Part shown: positions 58,123-64,000 of the stretch, piece by piece
Layout: each line of letters opens with the position of its first letter
Numbering within the stretch: the first letter of the stretch is position 1
NCBI RefSeq assembly: GCF_003261055.1
Contig: NZ_CP030073.1
Span: 7,378,001 to 7,442,000 of the forward strand
Origin: Streptomyces cadmiisoli
Lineage (GTDB): Bacteria; Actinomycetota; Actinomycetes; Streptomycetales; Streptomycetaceae
DNA length: 64,000 bases
Direction: 5' to 3'
Made by a program: the position numbers and the translations under genes
Notes under the pieces: generated by a model
Database searches by the model: none
Seen by the model: only the letters and a program-made list of their open reading frames with translations
What the model was told of the DNA's origin: nothing

Positions 58123-58851
58123 CTATCGGCGTACCGGCGGTGCCTCGCGCACCCGGAACGCCTCGACCTGCCACGTTCCGTCCAGCCGGGGCGTGAGCCA
58201 GCCCGGCGCGGCGGCGCGGAAGTCCTCCGGAACCAGCGCACCGGCGCCGGCGGGCAGGGCGCCCAGGAGCGGTGCCCCGGCCACCTCCGGCAGATCCGCG
58301 ACGTTGCACCGGGAGGCCAGATCGGGCTCGGCGGGCCAACTGCCGATGACCACCCCGGCCAGGTCCAGTCGCCGGGACCGGATCTCACGTGCCGTCAGTT
58401 CCGTGGTGTTGAGGGTGCCCAGACCCGCCGTCACCACGACCAGCACCGGCGCGCCGAGCGACTCGGCGGCGTCCGCCAGAGTGCCGCCCGCCGCGTCGAA
58501 CCGCACCAGCAGTCCGCCCGCGCCCTCGACCAGCACCAGATCGTGGTCGGTGGCCAGCTTGGCCGCCGCTTCGGCGATCTCGTGCGGGTGCACCGGTGCC
58601 CGGCCCGCGCGCCGCGCGGCCGTGCCCGGCGCCAGCGGCTCGGGATACCGGGCGAGTTCGGCCGTCGTGACCGCGCCGGCCAGCCGCGCCACCTCGTCGG
58701 CGTCCCCGCGCTCGTGCGGGCCCACGCCGGTCTGCGCGGCCTTGAGCACGGCCACCGAACGGCCGGCGGCCAGCGCGGTGGCGGCGACGGCGGCCGTCGT
58801 GACCGTCTTGCCGACCTCCGTGCCCGTGCCCGTGATCACCAGGATCGCCAT
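58123..58851 (-). CDS. bioD: Dethiobiotin synthetase
   Basis: The 242-residue protein has the ATP-binding P-loop 'VITGTGTEVGKTVTTAAVA' and the DTBS blocks 'LKAAQTGVG', 'VLVEGAGGLLV' and 'VVVTAGLGTLNTTELTAREIRSRRL'. It closes the ureido ring of dethiobiotin from DAPA, CO2 and ATP. It is the last gene of bioB-bioA-bioD, starting one base after the bioA stop. Confidence 0.95.
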   Translation of the reverse strand: MAILVITGTGTEVGKTVTTAAVAATALAAGRSVAVLKAAQTGVGPHERGDADEVARLAGAVTTAELARYPEPLAPGTAARRAGRAPVHPHEIAEAAAKLATDHDLVLVEGAGGLLVRFDAAGGTLADAAESLGAPVLVVVTAGLGTLNTTELTAREIRSRRLDLAGVVIGSWPAEPDLASRCNVADLPEVAGAPLLGALPAGAGALVPEDFRAAAPGWLTPRLDGTWQVEAFRVREAPPVRR

Positions 58852-58852
58852 G

Positions 58853-60133
58853 TCATCCCTCCCGTGCCGCGGCGCACACCGCGCGTCCGATCCGCGCCAG
58901 GTCCGCGTCGTCGGTGATGTACGGCGGCATCGTGTAGATCAGGTCCCGGAACGGCCGCAGCCACACGCCCTCGCGCACCGCCGCCCGCGTCGCGGCCGCC
59001 ATGTCGACCGCGTGGTCGAGCTGGACGACCCCGATGGCGCCCAGCACCCGGACGTCCCGGACACCCGGCAGGTCCGCCGCGGGGGCGAGCCCCGCGCGCA
59101 GTCCCGCCTCGATCCGCTTGACCCGCGTCGACCAGTCCTGGCCCAGCAGCAGTTCGATCGAGGCGCAGGCCACGGCCGCGGCCAGCGGATTGCCCATGAA
59201 CGTCGGGCCGTGCGCGAGCACCGGCACCTCGCCGCGCGAGATGCCGTCGGCCACCCGCGCGGTGCACAGAGTCGCCGCCATCGTCAGGTAGCCGCCCGTC
59301 AACGCCTTGCCCACGCACATCACGTCCGGCGTGACCTCGGCGTGCCCGGCGGCGAACAGCGCCCCCGTGCGTCCGAAGCCGGTGGCGATCTCGTCGAACA
59401 CCAGCAGGACGTCGTGCGCGTCGCACGCCTCGCGCAGCACCCGCAGATAGGCGGGGGAGTGGAAGCGCATCCCGCCCGCGCCCTGGACCACCGGTTCGAC
59501 GACGACCGCCGCGAGTTCCCCGGCGTGCCGCTCGATCTCGGTGCGCAGCAGCTCCGCGTACCGCTCGTCGTACTCGGTGGGCGGCGCGTCCACGAACACC
59601 TGACGGGGCAGCACCCCGCTCCACAGCTGGTGCATCCCGCCCTCCGGGTCGCACACCGACATCGGCTGCCAGGTGTCGCCGTGGTAGCCGCCCCGCCAGG
59701 TCAGCAGGCGCTGCTTCTCCGGCCGGCCCAGGGAGCGCCAGTACTGGAGGCACATCTTGACCGCGACCTCGACCGACACCGAGCCCGAGTCGGCGAGGAA
59801 GACGTGCTCCAGACCGTCGGGCGAGATGTCGACGAGGAGCTTGGCGAGCCGGACGGCGGGCTCGTGCGTGAGCCCGCCGAACATCACATGGCTCATCCGG
59901 CCGAGCTGGTCGCGGGCGGCCGCGTCCAGCACGGGGTGCCGGTAGCCGTGGATCGCCGACCACCAGGACGACATGCCGTCGACCAGCTCGCCCGCACCGT
60001 CCGCCAGCGTCAGCCGTACCCCGCTCGCCGCCTCCACGACGAGCGGTTCCTGCCGGCCCGGCATCGGCCCGTACGGATGCCACACATGCCGCCGGTCGAG
60101 CTCCAGCAGCCCGGGCACGGTCGGCTCAGGCAT
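58853..60133 (-). CDS. bioA: Adenosylmethionine-8-amino-7-oxononanoate aminotransferase
   Basis: A 426-residue class III transaminase with the BioA marks 'HVWHPYGPM', '[16 protein letters not shown]', '[15 protein letters not shown]' and the PLP lysine in '[16 protein letters not shown]'. It converts KAPA to DAPA using S-adenosylmethionine as amino donor. ATG 60133 overlaps the bioB end by 8 bases; an in-frame start 24 bases earlier is less likely. Confidence 0.96.
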   Translation of the reverse strand: MPEPTVPGLLELDRRHVWHPYGPMPGRQEPLVVEAASGVRLTLADGAGELVDGMSSWWSAIHGYRHPVLDAAARDQLGRMSHVMFGGLTHEPAVRLAKLLVDISPDGLEHVFLADSGSVSVEVAVKMCLQYWRSLGRPEKQRLLTWRGGYHGDTWQPMSVCDPEGGMHQLWSGVLPRQVFVDAPPTEYDERYAELLRTEIERHAGELAAVVVEPVVQGAGGMRFHSPAYLRVLREACDAHDVLLVFDEIATGFGRTGALFAAGHAEVTPDVMCVGKALTGGYLTMAATLCTARVADGISRGEVPVLAHGPTFMGNPLAAAVACASIELLLGQDWSTRVKRIEAGLRAGLAPAADLPGVRDVRVLGAIGVVQLDHAVDMAAATRAAVREGVWLRPFRDLIYTMPPYITDDADLARIGRAVCAAAREG

Positions 60134-61256
60134 TGGGCGCGACGTCCGTGCCGGCACCTCTGCGGCGCACGGCCACCAGGTCGGTGCGCGCCTCGGGCGC
60201 CGCGTCCTGCGCCGCCGGGGCGGAACCGCACGCCGAGGCGCAGCCGCCGGGCGCCCGGTGCTCCGGCAGGGTCACCCGGTCGGTGTCCTCCACCTCGAAC
60301 CCGGCGTCCGCGATCATGTCCAGATCGGCCTTGCCGGCCTGGCCCTCGCTGGTGAGGTAGTCGCCGAGGAAGATGGAGTTGGCCAGGTGCAGGGCCAGCG
60401 GCTGCATGCTGCGCAGGTGCACCTCGCGGCCGCCGGCGATGCGCACCTCGACGTCCGGGCAGACGAACCGGACCATCGCCAGGATGCGCAGGCACCGCTG
60501 CGGCGTGAGGTTCCACTCCTTGGCGAGCGGCGTCCCCTCGAACGGGATCAGGAAGTTCACCGGGACCGAGTCAGGGTCCAGCTCGCGCAGCGAGAACACC
60601 ACGTCGACGAGGTCGGCGTCGCTCTCACCCATTCCGGCGATCAGGCCGGAGCACGCCGACAGGCCGGCCGCGTGCGCCTTGTGCACCGTGTCCACGCGAT
60701 CGGCGTACGTGTGGGTGGTCGTGATGTCGCCGTACGTTCCCTCGGACGTGTTGAGGTTGTGGTTGTAGGCGTCCGCGCCCGCCGCGCGCAGCCGCTCGGC
60801 CTGGCCGTCGGAGAGCAGCCCGAGGCAGGCGCACACCTCGACGCCCTCGTTCTGGTCCTTGATGGCCTTGATGGTCTCGGAGACCCGGTCGACGTCCCGG
60901 TCGGTCGGGCCGCGGCCGCTGGCCACGAGGCAGACCCGCTTGGCACCTCCGGCCAGTCCCGCGGCCGCGGCCCTGGAGGCCTCGTCGGGCTTGAGCCAGG
61001 TGTACTTGAGGATGTCGGCCTTGGAACCGAGCCGTTGGGAGCAGTAGGAGCAGTCCTCGGGGCACAGGCCCGATTTGAGGTTGACGAGGTAGTTCAGCTT
61101 CACCCGTCGGCCGAACCAGTGACGGCGCACCTTGCCGGCGGCGGCCACCACATCGAGCAGATCGTCGTCGGAAGTGGCGAGGACGGCGAGTGCTTCCTCG
61201 CGGGTCGGCAGCTCACGCCGCAGCCCCTGGTCCACGAGCTTGTTCAGCAGGTCCAT
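60126..61256 (-). CDS. bioB: Biotin synthase
   Basis: The 376-residue radical-SAM enzyme has the [4Fe-4S] motif Cys65-x3-Cys69-x2-Cys72 ('CPEDCSYC'), 'YNHNLNTS', and the [2Fe-2S] cysteines ('CLVASGRGP', 'CACLGLL') with '[31 protein letters not shown]'. It inserts sulfur into dethiobiotin. The last 45 residues, including '[10 protein letters not shown]', are an extension beyond the usual end. First gene of bioBAD; divergent from bioF. Confidence 0.97.
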   Translation of the reverse strand: MDLLNKLVDQGLRRELPTREEALAVLATSDDDLLDVVAAAGKVRRHWFGRRVKLNYLVNLKSGLCPEDCSYCSQRLGSKADILKYTWLKPDEASRAAAAGLAGGAKRVCLVASGRGPTDRDVDRVSETIKAIKDQNEGVEVCACLGLLSDGQAERLRAAGADAYNHNLNTSEGTYGDITTTHTYADRVDTVHKAHAAGLSACSGLIAGMGESDADLVDVVFSLRELDPDSVPVNFLIPFEGTPLAKEWNLTPQRCLRILAMVRFVCPDVEVRIAGGREVHLRSMQPLALHLANSIFLGDYLTSEGQAGKADLDMIADAGFEVEDTDRVTLPEHRAPGGCASACGSAPAAQDAAPEARTDLVAVRRRGAGTDVAPNA

Positions 61257-61404
61257 GAGAGCCGATCCTGTCCTAACCCGGCGCCTTCGGCCAAGGAGAG
61301 TTCGCACAGCTCTGGCAGTTCGACGTGTGGGTATTGCCACATCCTGGGCCGCGTTGCCTGCCGCTAGGGTCTGTGCATTACCTACAAAAGTCCCGGAGGG
61401 GCCC
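61257..61404. promoter_or_regulatory. Divergent bioB / bioF promoter region
   Basis: The spacer contains an inverted repeat TGTGG-N6-CCACA (61327-61342) midway between the two starts and a good -10-like TAGGGT (61365-61370) reading towards bioF, about 35 bases before its ATG. GGAGGGG lies before the bioF ATG. I do not see a BioQ-type TGAAC...GTTCA operator. Confidence 0.4.
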
Positions 61405-62532
61405 ATGGCGTTCGGCTGGATCGACGAGCAGGCGGAGGTGCGCCGGCGCGCCGGACTCGTACGGACCCTGCGCCCCCGTTCCGCCGACACGCCGCTGCTG
61501 GACCTGGCGAGCAACGACTATCTGGGTCTGGCCCGCCATCCGGAGGTCGTCGAGGGCGCCGCGCGGGCCGCGCGGACCTGGGGCGGCGGCGCGACGGGCT
61601 CCCGGCTGGTCACCGGCACCACGCAGCTGCACGGGGAACTGGAACGCGAACTGGCCGACTTCTGCGGGTTCGAGGCGGCGCTGGTCTTCTCCTCGGGATA
61701 CGCGGCCAACCTCGCCGCGGTCACCGCGCTCGCGCCGCACGGCTCGCTGATCGTCTCCGACTCCGGGAACCACGCCTCGCTCATCGACGGCTGCCGGCTG
61801 GCCCGAGGGACCACCCAGGTCGTCGCGCACGCTGACCCGGACGCCGTACGCAAGGCGCTGCGGACCCACGACGGACCGGCCGTCGCCGTGTCCGACACGG
61901 TCTTCTCGGTCGACGGCGACGCGGCCCCGCTGTCCGCGCTGGCCGAGGCGTGCCGCGCGCACGGCGCCGGGCTCGTCGTCGACGACGCCCACGGCCTCGG
62001 GGTGCTCGGCGACGGCGGACGGGGCGCCCCGCACGCGGCGGGTCTGGCGGGCGCCGACGACGTCGTGGTGACGGTGACGCTGTCGAAGTCGCTCGGCAGT
62101 CAGGGCGGCGCGGTGCTCGGGCCCGTCCGGGTGATCGACCATCTGGTCAACGCGGCCCGGACCTTCATCTTCGACACCGGCCTCGCCCCGGCGGCGGCGG
62201 GGGCCGCTCTGGCGGCACTGCGGCTGCTGCGCCGGGAATCCGGGCGGGCCGCACGGGCGCGCGCGGTGGCGGGCGAACTGCACGCCCGGCTGACGGCCAT
62301 GGGCCTGGAGGCGGTGCGTCCTGACGCCGCGGTCGTCTCGGTCCGCGTGCCGTCCCCGGAGAGTGCCGTGCGCTGGGCGGCCGACTGCCGCGCCGCGGGG
62401 CTCGCCGTGGGCTGCTTCCGGCCTCCTTCCGTGCCCGACGGCGTGTCCCGACTGCGGCTGACGGCCCGCGCGGACCTCTCCGGGGACCAGATCGAACGCG
62501 CTGTACGTGTGATCGGCGAAACGCGACCATGA
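61405..62532 (+). CDS. bioF: 8-amino-7-oxononanoate synthase
   Basis: A 375-residue alpha-oxoamine synthase with '[15 protein letters not shown]', '[27 protein letters not shown]', '[12 protein letters not shown]' and the PLP lysine in '[18 protein letters not shown]'. It condenses pimeloyl thioester and alanine to KAPA, the first step of the ring-assembly pathway completed by BioA, BioD and BioB across the divergent promoter. GGAGGGG is 5 bases upstream of the ATG. Confidence 0.96.
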   Translation: MAFGWIDEQAEVRRRAGLVRTLRPRSADTPLLDLASNDYLGLARHPEVVEGAARAARTWGGGATGSRLVTGTTQLHGELERELADFCGFEAALVFSSGYAANLAAVTALAPHGSLIVSDSGNHASLIDGCRLARGTTQVVAHADPDAVRKALRTHDGPAVAVSDTVFSVDGDAAPLSALAEACRAHGAGLVVDDAHGLGVLGDGGRGAPHAAGLAGADDVVVTVTLSKSLGSQGGAVLGPVRVIDHLVNAARTFIFDTGLAPAAAGAALAALRLLRRESGRAARARAVAGELHARLTAMGLEAVRPDAAVVSVRVPSPESAVRWAADCRAAGLAVGCFRPPSVPDGVSRLRLTARADLSGDQIERAVRVIGETRP

Positions 62533-62606
62533 GTCGGCGTACCACGGCCGTGCGTCGCACTGCATGGATCTGACCGGACCTGATCGGGAACTGGCGCGGG
62601 TCGACT

Positions 62607-62670
62607 TGGTCAGTGGTCGGGGTGGTCGGCGATCGGCGTGGTCAGTGGTCGGAGTGCTCGGTGGTCGGTG
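62607..62670. repeat. 32-base tandem repeat between bioF and DUF397 3' ends
   Basis: TGGTCAGTGGTCGG begins at 62607 and again at 62639, with the remainder of each 32-base unit diverged but still built of GGTCGG words. The array ends 4 bases before the DUF397 stop. Confidence 0.65.
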
Positions 62671-62673
62671 GGT

Positions 62674-62898
62674 TCATCGGAACGAGGCCGTGAACCCCGC
62701 CCAGCTTTCGGGGGAGAAAAGCAGCGCGGGTCCGGCGGGGTCCTTGGAGTCGCGTACGGCGAGGAGTCCGGCGCCCGGGCCGCGGATCGGCCGGGCCGTC
62801 TCCACGCAGTTGTTCGCTCCGGTGCTGTGACTGCTGCGCAGCCAGTGCACCCCGATCAGTCGAGTGCTTGAAGGAACGTTCCGAGGCAGAGCTGTCAT
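62674..62898 (-). CDS. DUF397 small protein
   Basis: The 74-residue protein shows the DUF397 pattern 'WLRSSHSTGANNCVETARP' and 'VRDSKDPAGPALLFSPESWAGFTASFR'. DUF397 proteins pair with WhiJ-like XRE/DUF5753 regulators in Streptomyces and are thought to modulate them. It starts 8 bases after the XRE stop, so the pair is one transcript. Confidence 0.9.
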   Translation of the reverse strand: MTALPRNVPSSTRLIGVHWLRSSHSTGANNCVETARPIRGPGAGLLAVRDSKDPAGPALLFSPESWAGFTASFR

Positions 62899-62906
62899 GG
62901 TGCCTC

Positions 62907-63767
62907 CTACGCGCCGGCAGCTGTTCCGGCGAGGTGATCCAACGAGTCCTCGGGCGAAAGTGCGCGGACTCGCAGGGCGTTGAAGGCCTCGGTGTAGGCC
63001 TCTACGTCTTCTTTCCGTTCGAGATAGAGGCTACTCGTCAAGTGGTCGAGAACAACCACGTCCAGATCAGAAGTGCGCGGAAAGGAGAAAATAACGAAAG
63101 GCCCGGTGATCCCGATGTGAGCGCCGGCGGCGAACGGCAGCACCTGGAGTCGCACTTGGGGCAGCCGGGCCGCCTCCACCAGCCGCTCCAGCTGGCGAGC
63201 CATCACCTCCGGGCCGCCGACCTCGCGGTGCAGCACCGCCTCGTCCAGCACGGCGCTCAGCACCAGGGGCCGCTGCGCCCGCAGCACGTCCTGCCGGGCC
63301 AGCCGCACCTCCACCAGGGCGTCCAGCCGGTCCTCGTCGAGCCCTTCCACGGCGGCGCGGGTCACCGCGCGCGCGTACTCCGGTGTCTGGAGCAGTCCGG
63401 GCACCACCGAGGTCTCCAGTGTGCGCATCGCGCTCGCCTGCGACTCGAGGCTGATGAAGTCCCGGTAGGTGGGGGGCAGTACACCCCGGTAGGCGTGCCA
63501 CCAGTGGTCCCGGCCGTGGGCCCCGCCCGTGCCGGCCAACATCAACAGCAGCTCGCGGAGTTGGGGGTCCGTCACTCCGTAGGCGTCCAGCAGTAGGCGC
63601 ACGTCGGCCGGTTTGACCCCGCTCGCGCCGGTCTCTATCCGGCTCACTTTCGACTGGTGCCAGCCGACGAGCCGCGCGGCGTCGCCACTCGTCAGGCCGG
63701 CGCGGGCGCGCAGCGTGCGCAATTCGGCACCCAGTTTCCGGCGGCGCACTGCGGGACCGTGCTGCAT
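62907..63767 (-). CDS. XRE-family regulator with DUF5753 (WhiJ-like)
   Basis: The 286-residue protein has an N-terminal helix-turn-helix 'LGAELRTLRARAGLTSGDAARLVGWHQSKVSRIETGASG' and the DUF5753 domain 'VVPGLLQTPEYARAVTRAA...LRAQRPLVLSAVLDEAVLHREVGGPEVMARQLERLVEAARLPQVRLQVLPF'. These regulators with a DUF397 partner and often an ATP-binding protein control development or secondary metabolism. The gene is divergent from a probable ATP-binding protein gene cut off by the window edge. Confidence 0.93.
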   Translation of the reverse strand: MQHGPAVRRRKLGAELRTLRARAGLTSGDAARLVGWHQSKVSRIETGASGVKPADVRLLLDAYGVTDPQLRELLLMLAGTGGAHGRDHWWHAYRGVLPPTYRDFISLESQASAMRTLETSVVPGLLQTPEYARAVTRAAVEGLDEDRLDALVEVRLARQDVLRAQRPLVLSAVLDEAVLHREVGGPEVMARQLERLVEAARLPQVRLQVLPFAAGAHIGITGPFVIFSFPRTSDLDVVVLDHLTSSLYLERKEDVEAYTEAFNALRVRALSPEDSLDHLAGTAAGA

Positions 63768-63838
63768 GGGAAACTCCTTACTCCTTCCGAGCCGCCCAAA
63801 TACGGTCTGCCGTCGCAGAGTTCACCGCTTCGAGCGAC

Positions 63839-63852
63839 AGATATATGCATAT
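63839..63852. promoter_or_regulatory. AT-rich palindrome in the XRE divergent region
   Basis: GATATATGCATATC, with arms GATAT/ATATC around ATGC, is the most AT-rich stretch in the area and lies about 75 bases upstream of the XRE start. It may be a -10 region or the XRE operator. Confidence 0.35.
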
Positions 63853-63979
63853 CTTGGTGGATCGCCACCGTGACCGGTGTGCTGGTGGCAGTCTGGCGAA
63901 GAAGCACCAGTCCGGGACCGTACTCGAACCATCCGATCCGTGTCGGACTGCGGTCCCGTGGGAAAGGGACGACGTCGCC

Positions 63980-64000
63980 ATGGCAGACCACCTGGAAGCA
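63980..64000 (+). CDS. Start of a probable ATP-binding (HATPase-type) protein, truncated by the window
   Basis: ATG at 63980 opens MADHLEA before the window ends, with AAAGGGACG upstream. The same frame is open back to an ATG at 63845 (with 'LAKKHQSG' and 'PSDPCRTAVPWERDD'), so the true start could be earlier. The location divergent from an XRE/DUF397 pair is where ATP-binding proteins of the anti-sigma kinase type are usual. That identity is inference. Confidence 0.4.

Noticed and set aside
61257..61404. Possible riboswitch or BirA/BioQ operator for the biotin genes
   Set aside because: No known biotin riboswitch exists and I see neither a BirA-like site nor a TGAAC-type BioQ operator; only a weak TGTGG/CCACA repeat is present.
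1..64000. tRNA, rRNA, insertion sequence or integrase
   Set aside because: Reading both strands I found no cloverleaf with CCA-type end, no rRNA segment and no transposase or integrase motif; the accessory regions lack these marks of transfer.

Overview
The base composition (very high GC, GC-rich third codon positions, TTG/GTG starts, RHH/XRE-DUF397 pairs, two-gene CBS/CorC operon, sbcDC, bioBAD/bioF) points to a Streptomyces or close relative. The window reads as a mix of conserved chromosome and accessory insertions, with dense 1-11 bp gene overlaps and many short GC-rich tandem repeats in the gaps. All assignments come from reading motifs and gene context; no database search was possible.

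Layout. 1-2 kb: end of a degenerate cysteinyl-tRNA-synthetase-like gene, a SixA-type phosphatase and a YigZ/IMPACT gene. 2-7.5 kb: a cytochrome P450 operon on the minus strand (3Fe-4S ferredoxin, FAD ferredoxin reductase, P450, second 3Fe-4S ferredoxin), a six-helix membrane protein, and a quinone-oxidoreductase gene divergent from an ArsR regulator. 7.7-12 kb: sbcD-sbcC. 12-17.6 kb: two Lrp/AsnC regulators facing a rhodanese gene and a methionine-gamma-lyase-like PLP gene, plus an SDR and a DUF885 protein. 17.6-24.8 kb: a repeat-filled gene desert, a membrane-anchored ACT-GNAT acetyltransferase, a DUF6493-type/SWIM zinc-finger pair, and a second desert.

24.86-34.09 kb is the most interesting part: nine plus-strand genes, mostly overlapping, encoding a small four-helix membrane protein, an MprF-like (DUF2156) aminoacyl transferase, an acyl-CoA-dehydrogenase-like flavoprotein, a thioester/fatty-acyl reductase, a class III aminotransferase, an SRPBCC protein, a flavin reductase, a DAO-type FAD oxidoreductase and a WS/DGAT-like acyltransferase. 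The combination matches the logic of valanimycin-type azoxy (N-N bond) biosynthesis: make an alkylamine by reduction and transamination, N-hydroxylate it with a two-component flavin enzyme, esterify it with an aminoacyl-tRNA, then rearrange it to N-N with a membrane protein. A carboxyl methyltransferase lies convergently just beyond a strong terminator. No seryl-tRNA synthetase is present. This pathway assignment is inference.

34.2-40.7 kb, minus strand: that methyltransferase, a UbiB/ABC1 kinase, a protein built of NPLAAL-type repeats, an ECF sigma factor, a flavin-halogenase-like oxygenase and an HD-domain protein. 41.2-46.7 kb: alpha/beta hydrolase divergent from an ECF41 sigma gene, a GntR/HutC regulator with a DasR-like operator on its own promoter, a ROK regulator, and a wrecked response-regulator gene carrying a piece of ribokinase coding sequence in the opposite orientation. 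46.8-64 kb: mug-like glycosylase and purB, an SGNH hydrolase, two CBS/CorC membrane proteins, a GNAT, a FtsX/LolD-type ABC transporter, a degenerate Doc-type toxin-antitoxin pair, a methyltransferase, the biotin genes bioD-bioA-bioB divergent from bioF, and a DUF397/XRE pair next to the start of a probable ATP-binding protein.

A recurring small-scale feature is tandem duplication of the last codons and stop codon of a gene into its downstream spacer, seen at several unrelated genes.
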